Shown piece after piece: positions 37,112 to 46,338 of a DNA stretch of 64,000 bases. Source of the stretch: CAVRQM01 sp963756975 (GTDB lineage Bacteria; Pseudomonadota; Alphaproteobacteria; Acetobacterales; Acetobacteraceae); the NCBI GenBank assembly GCA_963756975.1, contig CAVWPS010000001.1, positions 744,001 through 808,000 of the forward strand, given 5' to 3'. Below the pieces are notes generated by a model. It worked only from the letters and a program-made list of their open reading frames with translations. It had not been told where the DNA came from and made no database searches. Position 1 is the first letter of the stretch. The number at the start of each line of letters is the position of its first letter. Both the position numbers and the translations under genes were made by a program.

Positions 37112-37272
37112 CCGCCAAGTCTCCCGAATTCCTGAACAAAGGGTGGGCAAGGCGATCGGGTTTGACCACCCCGCCCGTGCCGGCCCGCTTACACCGTCCG
37201 GTCGCGAGATCATCATTCGCTCAACGACCCTGGGCTGTGTAGCTGACGGACATATTCCGAAGGACACACCGC

Positions 37273-39654
37273 ATGACCGAGGCAGCGCCGCTTCAGCAAG
37301 CCGAGCTCGACCTGATGAACGCCTGGTGGCGGGCGGCGAACTATCTGTCGGTGGGCCAGGTCTATCTCCTCGACAACCCGCTGATGCGGACGCCGCTGGT
37401 GCTGGACGACGTCAAGAAGCGGCTGCTCGGCCACTGGGGCACGGTCCCGGGCCTCAACTTCGTCTACGTCCACCTGAACCGCGTCATCCGGGCCCGCGAC
37501 CTGTCGGTGCTGTTCATCGCCGGACCCGGCCATGGCGCGCCCGGCGTCGTCGCCAACTGCTGGCTCGAGGGCACCTACAGCGAGGTCTACCCGCACGTCT
37601 CCCGGGACGAGATCGGAATGAAGCTCCTGTTCCGGCAGTTCTCCTTTCCCGGCGGCATCCCGAGCCACGCGGCGCCGCAGACGCCCGGCTCCATCCACGA
37701 GGGCGGCGAGCTCGGCTACTCGCTGACCCACGCCTACGGGGCGGTGTTCGACAACCCGGACCTGATCGTCGCCTGCGTGGTCGGCGACGGCGAGGCGGAA
37801 ACCGGCCCGCTCGCGACGTCGTGGCACTCGAACAAGTTCCTCGACGCCGCCCGCGACGGTGCCGTGCTGCCGATCCTGCACCTGAACGGCTACAAGATCG
37901 CGAACCCGACCATTTTGGCGCGCATCCCGGCGGCCGAACTCGAATCGCTGATGCGCGGCTACGGCCACGCGCCGATCTTCGTCGAGGGCGACGACCCGCA
38001 CACGATGCACCAGCTGATGGCCGCCGCGATGGACACGGCGTTCGACGCGATCCGCGACATCCAGGCGCGCGCGCGGGGCGGCGACCTGACGCGGCCGCTC
38101 TGGCCGGTGATCGTGCTGCGCTCGCCGAAAGGCTGGACCGGGCCGAAGACGGTCGACGGCAAGAAGACCGAAGGCTCGTGGCGCTCCCACCAGGTGCCGT
38201 TCGACATGACCAAGCCGAGCCATCTCGGCCTGCTGAACGACTGGATGGGCAGCTATCGACCGGCCGAGCTGTTCGACGAAGCGGGCCGCCTGCGCCCGGA
38301 AATCGCCGCCCTCGCACCGCGCGGGCAGCGGCGGATGAGTGCCAACCCGCATGCCAACGGCGGCATGCTGATGCGGGCGCTGAACATGCCGAGCTTCGAG
38401 GCGTACGCCGTGCCGGTCGACCAGCCCGGTCAGACGATGGGCGAGGCGACCCGGGTCATGGGCGCGTTCCTGCGCGACGTGTTCCGCGACAACGCCGAGA
38501 CGCGCAATTTCCGCGTGTTCGGCCCGGACGAGACGGCGTCGAACCGTCTGACCGCCTTGTTCGAGGTCACGCCGCGCGCGTGGGATGCCGAGACGATCGA
38601 CGGCGACGACCACCTGGCCCCCGACGGCCGCGTGATGGAGGTGCTGAGCGAACACGACTGCCAGGGCTGGCTGGAAGGCTACCTGCTGACCGGCCGGCAC
38701 GGGCTGTTCTCGTGCTACGAGGCGTTCATCCACATCGTCGATTCGATGTTCAACCAGCACGCGAAATGGCTGAAAACCTCGCGCGAGGTCGCGTGGCGCA
38801 GGCCGATCAGTTCGCTGAACTACCTGCTCACCTCGCACGTCTGGCAGCAGGATCATAACGGGTTCAGCCACCAGGACCCGGGCTTCGTCGATCACGTGGT
38901 GAACAAGAAAGCCGACGTGGTGCGCGTCTACTTTCCGCCCGACGCGAACACGCTGCTGCACGTGACCGACCACTGCCTTCGCAGCTGGGACCGGGTGAAC
39001 GTGATCGTCGCGGGCAAGGCGCCGGCGCTGCAGTGGCTGTCGATGGATGCGGCGATCAAGCATTGCTCGGACGGCATCGGCATCTGGGGCTGGGCCAGCA
39101 CCGACCGCGACACGAACGGTCAGGGCATCGACCCCGACGTGGTGCTCGGCTGCTGCGGCGACACGCCGACGCTGGAGATTCTGGCCGCCGCCGACATCCT
39201 GCGGACGTATCTGCCGAATTTGCGGGTCAGGGTCGTGAACGTCGTCGACCTGATGACGCTGGAACCGCACTCCGAGCATCCGCACGGTCTGACCGACACC
39301 GACTTCGACGCGCTGTTCACCCGCGCGACCCCGGTGATCTTCGCGTACCACGGCTATCCGTGGCTGATCCACCGCCTCGCCTACAAGCGCACCAACCACG
39401 ACAATTTTCACGTGCGCGGCTACATCGAGGAGGGTTCGACGACGACCCAGTTCGACATGTGCGTGCGCAACCGGATCGACCGGTTTCACCTCGTCGGCGA
39501 CGTCATCGACCGCGTGCCGTCGCTCGGCTCGACCGCCGCGTACGTGAAGCAGGCGATGCGCGACAAGCTGGTCGAGCACGAACGCTACATCGTCGCCCAC
39601 GGCGTCGACATGCCGGAGGTCGCGGACTGGCGCTGGGGCCACGCCAAGGCATGA
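37273..39654 (+). CDS. xfp: Phosphoketolase (xylulose-5-P / fructose-6-P)
   Basis: Thiamine-diphosphate enzyme splitting xylulose 5-phosphate (and often fructose 6-phosphate) with phosphate into acetyl phosphate plus glyceraldehyde 3-P or erythrose 4-P. 793 residues, normal length. Motifs: AANYLSVGQVYLLDNPL near the N-terminus, FIAGPGHGAPGVVANCWLEG, ThDP site GDGEAETGPLATSWHSNKF near residue 172, HLNGYKIANPTIL, and C-terminal HGYPWLIHRLAYKRTNH. The stop overlaps the ackA start by ATGA. Confidence 0.96.
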   Translation: MTEAAPLQQAELDLMNAWWRAANYLSVGQVYLLDNPLMRTPLVLDDVKKRLLGHWGTVPGLNFVYVHLNRVIRARDLSVLFIAGPGHGAPGVVANCWLEGTYSEVYPHVSRDEIGMKLLFRQFSFPGGIPSHAAPQTPGSIHEGGELGYSLTHAYGAVFDNPDLIVACVVGDGEAETGPLATSWHSNKFLDAARDGAVLPILHLNGYKIANPTILARIPAAELESLMRGYGHAPIFVEGDDPHTMHQLMAAAMDTAFDAIRDIQARARGGDLTRPLWPVIVLRSPKGWTGPKTVDGKKTEGSWRSHQVPFDMTKPSHLGLLNDWMGSYRPAELFDEAGRLRPEIAALAPRGQRRMSANPHANGGMLMRALNMPSFEAYAVPVDQPGQTMGEATRVMGAFLRDVFRDNAETRNFRVFGPDETASNRLTALFEVTPRAWDAETIDGDDHLAPDGRVMEVLSEHDCQGWLEGYLLTGRHGLFSCYEAFIHIVDSMFNQHAKWLKTSREVAWRRPISSLNYLLTSHVWQQDHNGFSHQDPGFVDHVVNKKADVVRVYFPPDANTLLHVTDHCLRSWDRVNVIVAGKAPALQWLSMDAAIKHCSDGIGIWGWASTDRDTNGQGIDPDVVLGCCGDTPTLEILAAADILRTYLPNLRVRVVNVVDLMTLEPHSEHPHGLTDTDFDALFTRATPVIFAYHGYPWLIHRLAYKRTNHDNFHVRGYIEEGSTTTQFDMCVRNRIDRFHLVGDVIDRVPSLGSTAAYVKQAMRDKLVEHERYIVAHGVDMPEVADWRWGHAKA

Positions 39655-40778
39655 GCGGACTGACGCTGTCGCTCAACGCCGGGAGCAGCAGCTTCAAATT
39701 CGCCGCGTTCCGGCCCGGCGGCGACGAGGCGCTGCGCGGCCAGATTTCCCCGCTCGGCGACAACGCGCGGCTGCGGGCCGGCGACGCGGACGAGGCGTGG
39801 CCGCACGGGATCGAGGCGGACGGCATCGGCCGCCTGATCGCCTGGATCGGCGAGCACGATGACGGCGGCACGGTGAGCGCCGTCGGCCACCGGGTCGTGC
39901 ACGGCGGCGAGCGCGACGGACCGGCGCGGGTCGACGACGCGCTGCTGGCGGAGCTGACGGCGCTGGTCCCCCTCGCCCCGCTGCACCAGCCGCACAGCCT
40001 TGCCGCCATCCATGCCGTCGCATCCGCCCGGCCGGAGTTGCCGCAGGTCGCGTGCTTCGACACCAGCTTTCATCGCACGATGGACGAATTGGCACGGACG
40101 TTGCCGCTGCCCGCCGAGTTTCGCGACGCGGGCGCCGAGCATTACGGCTTCCACGGCATCAGCTACCAATACGTCGCAAGCCGTCTCGGCGTCGAAGACC
40201 CGGCACTCGCGGCCGGCCGGGTGATCGTGGCCCATCTCGGGTCCGGCGCCAGCCTGTGCGCGATCCGCGACGGGCGCTGCGTCGACACGACGATGGGGAT
40301 GACCGCACTCGACGGCGTGGTCATGGGCACCCGTACCGGCCGGCTCGACCCCGGAATCGTGCTGTGGATGGCGCAGGCACGGAACATGTCGCCGGACGCG
40401 ATCGAGGACACGCTGTATCACCGCAGCGGATTGCTCGGGATCAGCGGCGTCAGCGCCGACCTTCGCGAACTGGCACCGAATTCGCTGGCGGTCAGGATGT
40501 TCGTGCGCAGCGTCGTGCGGGAGGCCGGGGCGCTCGCATCCGTGCTCGGCGGCATCGACGGTTTGGTGTTCTCGGGCGGTATCGGTGAGCATCAGGCCGC
40601 GATCCGCGCGGGCGTCGCCGAAGGGCTTTCATGGCTTGGCCCGGCGCTCGATCCCGCGCTGAACGACGCCTATCGGCCGGATCGCGGACCGGGACGGATC
40701 GGCGGCAACCTATGGGTTATCCCGACCGACGAAGAATTTCAGATCGCCATGCTGACCGAGGCGTTGCTCGCCGCCTGA
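39651..40778 (+). CDS. ackA: Acetate kinase
   Basis: Converts the acetyl phosphate from phosphoketolase to acetate with ATP gain. 375 residues of the ASKHA fold: LNAGSSSFKFAAF (phosphate 1), VGHRVVHGGE, CFDTSFHRTMDELA, EHYGFHGISYQYVA, VAHLGSGASLCAIRDGRC (phosphate 2), TALDGVVMGTRTGRLDPG, and FSGGIGEHQAAIR (adenosine). ATGA overlap with xfp. The 3' end overlaps the convergent DoxX-like gene by 62 bases. No phosphotransacetylase gene is nearby. Confidence 0.96.
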   Translation: MSGLTLSLNAGSSSFKFAAFRPGGDEALRGQISPLGDNARLRAGDADEAWPHGIEADGIGRLIAWIGEHDDGGTVSAVGHRVVHGGERDGPARVDDALLAELTALVPLAPLHQPHSLAAIHAVASARPELPQVACFDTSFHRTMDELARTLPLPAEFRDAGAEHYGFHGISYQYVASRLGVEDPALAAGRVIVAHLGSGASLCAIRDGRCVDTTMGMTALDGVVMGTRTGRLDPGIVLWMAQARNMSPDAIEDTLYHRSGLLGISGVSADLRELAPNSLAVRMFVRSVVREAGALASVLGGIDGLVFSGGIGEHQAAIRAGVAEGLSWLGPALDPALNDAYRPDRGPGRIGGNLWVIPTDEEFQIAMLTEALLAA

Positions 40779-41157
40779 ACGGCCAGTCGATCACCTCGCC
40801 CGCATACAGCGCCCACCACACGATCACCGGCTGCAACGCGAGGCGCGGGGCGTGGTACCACCAGCCGAGTTGGACCTGTCCCGCCGGCAGCCCGTCGACC
40901 GCGTGCTTGATGTTCGCCGGGAACACGCAGACGGCGTAGAGCGCGAGTCCGATGCCGGCGGCCCGCCGCAGCCGGGGGATGTTGAGCCCGGCCGCGCCCG
41001 CGAGCTCGCAAGCGCCGGTGCCGAGGATGACCCAGCGCGGGTGCGGCACCCACTCGGGCGTGATCTGCATGAACGTCCCGGGGATCGACAGGTGCAGCAC
41101 GCCGGCGGCGAGATAGCTGGCGGACAGCACCCACCGCGAAACGCTTCGCCCGGTCAC
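40717..41157 (-). CDS. DoxX-like integral membrane protein
   Basis: 146 residues with four hydrophobic helices. LAAGVLHLSIPGTFMQITPE, VILGTGACELAGAAGLNIPR and VCVFPANIKHAVDG match the DoxX family layout (FPANI is typical). The GTG at 41157 overlaps the L,D-transpeptidase stop as GTGA, so the two are coupled. The stop lies inside the convergent ackA gene. The exact role is unknown. Confidence 0.75.
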   Translation of the reverse strand: MTGRSVSRWVLSASYLAAGVLHLSIPGTFMQITPEWVPHPRWVILGTGACELAGAAGLNIPRLRRAAGIGLALYAVCVFPANIKHAVDGLPAGQVQLGWWYHAPRLALQPVIVWWALYAGEVIDWPFRRRATPRSAWRSEILRRSG

Positions 41158-42170
41158 GGCACCGGCGCTGGAGCCGATACGGGGTCCGCCACGGGCGCAG
41201 GCTGATCCGGATCGGGCCAATCGGCCGGCCGGCTCATCCGCGTCGGCGGCGTGTCGAGCGGCAGGTGGCTGTCGATGACGATAAGCAGACGGCCCGCCAG
41301 CGGCGACGGCGTCCGGTTCGGCAGCAGCAACGCCCGGTAGCTCGCGTCGTCGACCGCCGCGCGCTCGTAATCGGCGTCCAAAATGCCGTGCCGGTCCATG
41401 AACCGGTTCATCGCGGTCGAGACGCGGACGCAGCCCTCCGACGCCGGCCGGCCGAGCCGTCCCTCCAGCAGATCGGGATCGGTGCCGTGCATCTGCAACC
41501 GGATATCGCCGCTGTCGCCGTCGCTGCGCCAGCCTTTGACCGCCCATTGCCAGCCGAAATCCCAGACGCGCAGACCGGCGACGCCGAGGCCGCGCACGCC
41601 GTTTTCGTTGACGGTGCCGAGCGCCCGGAAATCGAGGATCGCGTCGGTGTGGGCGAACACGCCGACCGGCGTGATGTAATAATCCTTCCGGCCCGACTGC
41701 CCGGTCGACACCCGTGTCGCGCCGACCGGCACCCAGAGCGTGCCGCGCGGGTTCGGTGCCGCGACCATGATCTGCAGCAGCTCGGCGGCCGGGTTCCGGT
41801 CGACAATGACGACCAGTTGCGGCGCGTCGATCGTCGTGCCGGTCGCGTGCAGCAGCCGCCCCGCGCGGGTCGCCGCGTCGGCGACGACGCTGGTCGACGG
41901 GTGCAGCACGCCCGGCACCTCGGCGGCCATCGCGGCCCGGATCGCCGCGATCTGCCGGTTCAGCGCAAGCTGGGCCGGATCGGCCGGAGCGACCGGCGGC
42001 GCCAGGCTCGCGGTCACCGCCGGCGCCCGCAACGGCGGCAAGGCCCTCGCCTCCCCCGTCACGGGCATCGCCCCGATCACGGGCGGAGTGGCATGGCCGG
42101 GTTCCCCAAGCGCCAGCCACGCGACAGAAGCCAGCATGAACGTCGCACGCAGCGGTAGCATTCCGACCAC
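41154..42170 (-). CDS. YkuD-type L,D-transpeptidase
   Basis: Crosslinks peptidoglycan or attaches proteins to it through L,D-bonds. 338 residues. An N-terminal hydrophobic signal (LRATFMLASVAWLALGEPGH) precedes a Pro/Ala-rich stretch; the YkuD catalytic motif is LQMHGTDP with SEGCVRVSTAMNRFMDRHG (His and Cys as family). The C-terminus is a Pro-rich tail. Divergent from the sugar epimerase gene across 154 bases. Confidence 0.9.
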   Translation of the reverse strand: MVGMLPLRATFMLASVAWLALGEPGHATPPVIGAMPVTGEARALPPLRAPAVTASLAPPVAPADPAQLALNRQIAAIRAAMAAEVPGVLHPSTSVVADAATRAGRLLHATGTTIDAPQLVVIVDRNPAAELLQIMVAAPNPRGTLWVPVGATRVSTGQSGRKDYYITPVGVFAHTDAILDFRALGTVNENGVRGLGVAGLRVWDFGWQWAVKGWRSDGDSGDIRLQMHGTDPDLLEGRLGRPASEGCVRVSTAMNRFMDRHGILDADYERAAVDDASYRALLLPNRTPSPLAGRLLIVIDSHLPLDTPPTRMSRPADWPDPDQPAPVADPVSAPAPVP

Positions 42171-42215
42171 TCCTGTCGCCTAATTGCCCGGCGCGGAGAC
42201 AATTTGGCGGGTGAT

Positions 42216-42232
42216 CGGGCGATTGTCGCCCG
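42216..42232. promoter_or_regulatory. Perfect 7-base inverted repeat in a divergent promoter region
   Basis: CGGGCGA-TTG-TCGCCCG lies between the divergent L,D-transpeptidase and sugar epimerase genes. There is no T-run, and its position between two starts suits an operator better than a terminator. No regulator gene is adjacent. Confidence 0.35.
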
Positions 42233-42324
42233 TGCAATCGGCTAAAATGGCCCACGATCGCTTGATCTGAGACATTCCTGCCACGGTGTATCGTGCGGGC
42301 AACAAGAGACTTGGGGACGACGTC

Positions 42325-43171
42325 ATGCGCTTCGGAGCCAGCACGTTCATCTGGGTGTCGCCGTTCGGGACGGATACGCTCGACCTGATCGACCATGTTC
42401 GCGACCTGGGCTTCGGGCAGATCGAAATCTGCGTCGAGGATCCGGGCGCGATCGACACGGCGGCCGTTCGTGCCCGGCTCGACCGCGCTTGCCTCGCCGT
42501 CTCGATCTGCGGCGCGTTCGGCCCCGACCGGGACAACAGCGCCGACGACCCGTCCGTGCGCGCCGGTCGCCCTCGCCTACACGAAAGCCCTGATCGACAT
42601 CGCGGCCGATCTCGGCGGCTCGCTCGTGGTGGGGCCGATGTACGCGGGCGTCGGCGCGACGACGATGCGCGACGACGCCGGGCGCCGCCGGCAGTGGGAT
42701 CACGCGGCCGGCGGATTGAGACAGGCGGCCGACCATGCGGCGTCGCGTGGGATAAGGCTGGCGATGGAGCCGATCAACCGGTTCGAGACGGACCTCGTCA
42801 ACACCGTCGATCAGGGGGTGCGGATGGTCGCCGACATCGCCCGGGACAATGTCGGCCTGCTGATCGACACCTTTCACATGAACATCGAGGAGAAATCGCT
42901 CCCCGATGCCATCCGTCGCGCGGGAAAACACATCTTCCAGTTTCACGCGTGCGGCAGCGACCGCGGCACGCCCGGCGAGGATCACCTGCCGTGGACCGGC
43001 ATCGCCGCCGCGCTGCGTGAGACGGGCTTTTCGGGCTCGGTCGTGATCGAGGCGTTCAACCCCAAGATCACGTCCATCGCCCGCGCCGTCTCGCTATGGC
43101 GGCCACTCGCCGAGAGCGAGGACGCCCTGGCGAGCGGCGGCCTCGCGCACCTGCGAACAGTGTTCGGCTAG
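42325..43171 (+). CDS. DTE-type ketose 3-epimerase / sugar isomerase, one frame shift
   Basis: A TIM-barrel metal enzyme of the D-tagatose/D-allulose 3-epimerase and hydroxypyruvate isomerase group. Metal/catalytic motifs: Glu in AMEPINRFETD, Asp and His in LLIDTFHMNIEE, His in QFHACGSDRGTPG, Glu in VVIEAF. N-terminal FGASTFIWVSPFGTDTLDLI. One extra G near 42567 breaks the frame; removing it joins DPSVRA to VALAYTKALIDIA. The span of 847 bases is 282 codons + 1, giving 281 residues. It converges on the ribose-type ABC operon and may act on the same sugar, by position only. Confidence 0.82.
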
Positions 43172-43175
43172 ATGC

Positions 43176-44309
43176 TTATTTGCCGCCCCACCGCGCCGGA
43201 TAGCCGGGCATGTCGGCGCAACCGCACATCGCGTAGTGCAGCGGCGGCATCTTCGGGTCGACGTACTGCGCCAGCGTGTCCTGCGTGATCACCGGCTGCG
43301 GCAGCTTCCATGTCGGCCCGATCACCGGCTCGCCTTTCAGGATTTTGACCGCCGCGATGATCGGCGCCCGCCACTGATAGGTCGGATATGTCGGTGCCAG
43401 CGCGGTCAGCTTCTCCTTCTGCCACTTCACCAGGAAATCCTCCTGATCCTCGCCGGTGATGATCGGATACGGCTGCCCGGCATCCTCGAACGCCTCCAGT
43501 GCCGCGACCGCCGTGGCACCCGCGTCCATCCAGATCGCGTCGATCTTGCCGGTGCGGTTGATGTAGTCCTCGACGATGCTTTTCGTCTTCGCGTTGTCTC
43601 CGCCGGTGAACTCCACGCCGACCACGTCGACGCCCGCCGCCTTGAACACGCGGTTGGCCGCCGCCCACCGGTTTTCCAGCACGTCCACACCCGGCAGGAT
43701 TCGCAAGGCCAGCACCTTGCCGCCCTTCGGCAACTTGCCCGCGATGAACTCGGCGGTGACGATGCCCCAGCCATAGCCGCCGATCGGGTTCACGAACGTC
43801 ACCGGGCACTGCGTCAGCACGCCACGATCGAACACGACCACCGGCATCGTCTTGCACGCCGCCTCGACCGCCGGCGTCAGCGCCGCCGTCGTGTTCGGCG
43901 ACACGATCAGCACGTCGCACTTACCGCCCGAGACGAACGCGCCGATGTCGGAAATCTGCTTGTCGTCCTTGCCCTCGGCGTCGGCCGCCTGGAACGATTT
44001 GATGTCGGCCTTCTGGATGTCGACCTGCGCCTGCATGTCGGTCCAGCCGACGACGCGCCACGGGTTGTTCACGCCGGCGTTCGAGAAGCAGACGTTGTAC
44101 GGCCCGGGCTTCTTGTATTGCGTGGTGTCGATTTCCTTGCCGCCGAGGTTCTGTTCCCACGGCTTGCCGGCCGGACCCTGCGGCGTCATCGCGAGCAACT
44201 GGCGCGCGTAGTCGAAATCCTTGGTGCTGTCGAAATCCTGCGCACGCGCGTGCGACCCGAGCGACAGCGCGAGTGCCGCGGCACCGCAGAGCAATGTCAG
44301 ACGACGCAT
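43176..44309 (-). CDS. Periplasmic sugar-binding protein of a ribose-type (CUT2) ABC transporter
   Basis: 377 residues with a Sec signal peptide (LTLLCGAAALALSLGSHARA). Family 4 periplasmic-binding fold: YNVCFSNAGVNNPWRVVGWT, KQISDIGAFVSGGKCDVLIV, PVVVFDRGV, and GEDQEDFLVKWQKEKL. An N-terminal extension of about 35 residues before the fold is longer than RbsB. The C-terminal CGCADMPG pair of cysteines is unusual. Last gene of the amidohydrolase operon, 26 bases after the second permease. Ligand unknown. Confidence 0.88.
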   Translation of the reverse strand: MRRLTLLCGAAALALSLGSHARAQDFDSTKDFDYARQLLAMTPQGPAGKPWEQNLGGKEIDTTQYKKPGPYNVCFSNAGVNNPWRVVGWTDMQAQVDIQKADIKSFQAADAEGKDDKQISDIGAFVSGGKCDVLIVSPNTTAALTPAVEAACKTMPVVVFDRGVLTQCPVTFVNPIGGYGWGIVTAEFIAGKLPKGGKVLALRILPGVDVLENRWAAANRVFKAAGVDVVGVEFTGGDNAKTKSIVEDYINRTGKIDAIWMDAGATAVAALEAFEDAGQPYPIITGEDQEDFLVKWQKEKLTALAPTYPTYQWRAPIIAAVKILKGEPVIGPTWKLPQPVITQDTLAQYVDPKMPPLHYAMCGCADMPGYPARWGGK

Positions 44310-44335
44310 CGAAGACCTCCCCGTTTTGTTTTCGT

Positions 44336-45316
44336 TCAGCCGAGCGCCCGGTCGCGTCCGCTGCCGGACGCCACCGCCGCGATCAGGATCAGGCCCTGCG
44401 CCGCGTCGCGCAATGCCTGCGGCAGGCCCAGCAGGTTCAGCAGCGTGAACAGCGCGAACAGGCTGAGCGCGCCCGCGACCGCGCCGACGACGCGGCCCTT
44501 GCCGCCCATCAACCGCGCGCCGCCGATGACGCACGCGGCGATCGCCTGCAGTTCGAGACCCCGGCCGACATCGGTCGACACGCCGCCGAAGCCGCCGAGC
44601 ATGATGCCAGCCGTCACCGCCGACAGTGCCGAGACCACGAACGCCGCGATCCGGGTCGCGGCCACCGGCACGGCCGCGAGTTCGGCCGCGCGCGGATTGT
44701 CGCCGACCGCGAACACCCGCCGGCCGAACACCGTGCCGTGCAATCCCCACCACGCCAACGCCGCGACGGCACACAGGAGGGGCACCGCGACGGGCAGGAT
44801 GCCGATGCCCGGCACGTCGCGCAGCGTGAGCCGGCCGAACGCGCGAAAATTGTCCGGCAGGTAGCCGCGCGGCGAACCGCCCGACCACATCATCGCCGCC
44901 CCGTTGACCGACAGCAGCATCCCGAGCGTCGCGATGATCGACGGCACTTTGAGGAACGCCACCACGACGCCGTTCACCAGTCCGACGAGAAGCCCGATCG
45001 CGTATAGCGCCGGGATCGCGAGCCATGTCAGCGCCGGGTCGCCGCCGGTGATCATCGAGGCACCGAGCACGGTCAGCGTCACCAGCGATCCGACCGACAG
45101 ATCGAACCCGCCGGACACCACGACGAACAGCTGCCCCGACGCCAGGATCGCCAACGGTGCCGCGCGACGCAGGAAGTTGAGGAAGCCGGCCGGGGCCAGA
45201 TACGACGGCTGCACGAACGCGACGGCCGCGAACAGGACGACGAAGATGACGACGCCGATCTCGCCCCGCCGCGCGATCCCGCTCCACTGCCAGCGCCGCC
45301 CGGCGACGGCGCTCAT
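44336..45316 (-). CDS. Ribose-type ABC transporter permease (second of two)
   Basis: 326 residues, about nine hydrophobic segments, RbsC/BPD_transp_2 family. Signatures: LAILASGQLFVVVSGGFDLS, GLVNGVVVAFLKVPSIIATLG, VFAVGDNPRAAELAAVPV and QAIAACVIGGARLMGGKGR. Starts by ATGA overlap with the preceding permease stop. The two permeases differ clearly in sequence and probably form a heterodimer. Confidence 0.92.
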   Translation of the reverse strand: MSAVAGRRWQWSGIARRGEIGVVIFVVLFAAVAFVQPSYLAPAGFLNFLRRAAPLAILASGQLFVVVSGGFDLSVGSLVTLTVLGASMITGGDPALTWLAIPALYAIGLLVGLVNGVVVAFLKVPSIIATLGMLLSVNGAAMMWSGGSPRGYLPDNFRAFGRLTLRDVPGIGILPVAVPLLCAVAALAWWGLHGTVFGRRVFAVGDNPRAAELAAVPVAATRIAAFVVSALSAVTAGIMLGGFGGVSTDVGRGLELQAIAACVIGGARLMGGKGRVVGAVAGALSLFALFTLLNLLGLPQALRDAAQGLILIAAVASGSGRDRALG

Positions 45317-46338
45317 GCGACGTGCGACCGGGTGCGCGCCGAGTAGGCCGCGACGGCACAGATGACGATCACGCCGCGCATCACCTGCTTCGGAAAGGCC
45401 GGCACGCCGAGCATGTTGAACGACGCGTCGAGCACGGCGAACAGCAGCACGCCCGCGATGGTGCCCCAGACGCCGCCGCGCCCGCCGGCGAGCAGCGTGC
45501 CGCCGATGACGACGACCGCGATCGATTCCAGGTCGTAGACGCCGTCGCGCCCGATCCACGGCGCCCCGGAGCGCAACCGGCTCGCCAGATAAAGGCCCGC
45601 GAGCCCCGCGCAGACGCTGCACAGCACATGCGCCAGCAGCATCACGCGGTCGGTGCGGATCCCTGCCAGCCGCGCGCCGGCCGGGTTGCCGCCGACCGCA
45701 TACAGATGCGCGCCGAACCGCGTCTCCCGCAGCAGCCACGCGGCCCCGGCCGTCAGCGCCAGGAGTGCCAGCACCGACCACGGCAACGGCCCGATCGCGC
45801 CGTAGGCGACCGCCTGGAACGCCGGCGGAACGGAACCCGCGAAATCGGACACCTCGGACGACAGCACGCCCTGGACGATCAATCCGGTGCCGAGTGTGGC
45901 GATCAGCGGGCTGACCCGCAGCCGCGCGATCACCAGCCCGTTCACGACACCGATCGCGGCCGACATCAGCAGCACCGCGAGCACCGCCGGCACCATCATC
46001 GCCGTGTCGCCCTGCATGACGCCCGACGCGACGACGGCCCCGGCGCTGATGACGCTGGCCACCGAAAGGTCGATCGAGCCCGCGAGGATCACGAACGTCT
46101 GGCCGAGTGCGACGATGCCGAGGGCCACCATCCGCTGCAGCAGGCCGACCACGCCATCGATGCCGAGCTGCTGGGCGGAGCCGGTGGACAGGGCGACGGC
46201 GATGTAGAGGGCGACGGAGCCGATGAGCAGGAGCAGCGGGACGCCGAAGCGCCCCTCACCCAACCCTCTCCCGAGGGAGAGGGCTTTGGTCTCCCTCTTC
46301 CCCTGGGAGAGGGCCGGGGTGAGGGGCGCTTCGGTCAC
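45313..46338 (-). CDS. Ribose-type ABC transporter permease (first of two), N-terminus encoded by a REP-like palindrome
   Basis: 341 residues, RbsC/BPD_transp_2 family: ALGQTFVILAGSIDLSVASV, GVVNGLVIARLRVSPLIATLG, YAVGGNPAGARLAGI, SIAVVVIGGTLLAGGRGG. It starts with GTG at 46338, overlapping the ATPase stop as GTGA. The first ~30 codons (TEAPLTPALSQGKRE ... LSLGRGLGEGRFG) are translated from the palindrome at 46244-46334 and do not resemble any permease start; the true membrane part begins at VPLLLLIGSVALYIAVAL. Confidence 0.88.
   Translation of the reverse strand: MTEAPLTPALSQGKRETKALSLGRGLGEGRFGVPLLLLIGSVALYIAVALSTGSAQQLGIDGVVGLLQRMVALGIVALGQTFVILAGSIDLSVASVISAGAVVASGVMQGDTAMMVPAVLAVLLMSAAIGVVNGLVIARLRVSPLIATLGTGLIVQGVLSSEVSDFAGSVPPAFQAVAYGAIGPLPWSVLALLALTAGAAWLLRETRFGAHLYAVGGNPAGARLAGIRTDRVMLLAHVLCSVCAGLAGLYLASRLRSGAPWIGRDGVYDLESIAVVVIGGTLLAGGRGGVWGTIAGVLLFAVLDASFNMLGVPAFPKQVMRGVIVICAVAAYSARTRSHVA
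46244..46334. repeat. REP-like palindrome inserted at the 5' end of a permease gene
   Basis: Outer arms CCGAAGCGCCCCTCACCC (46244-46261) and GGGTGAGGGGCGCTTCGG (46317-46334) are perfect 18-base complements; inner CCCTCTCCC/GGGAGAGGG pairs repeat twice. Same family as 26267-26326. Read in frame it supplies the permease N-terminus while keeping the GTGA coupling to the ATPase gene. Confidence 0.9.

Noticed and set aside
37162..37192. TTGACC ... GCTTAC as an xfp promoter
   Set aside because: The spacer is 18-19 bases and the -10 match is poor; not enough to annotate.
42216..42232. Rho-independent terminator
   Set aside because: It lies between two divergent starts and is not followed by a T-run; kept only as a possible operator.
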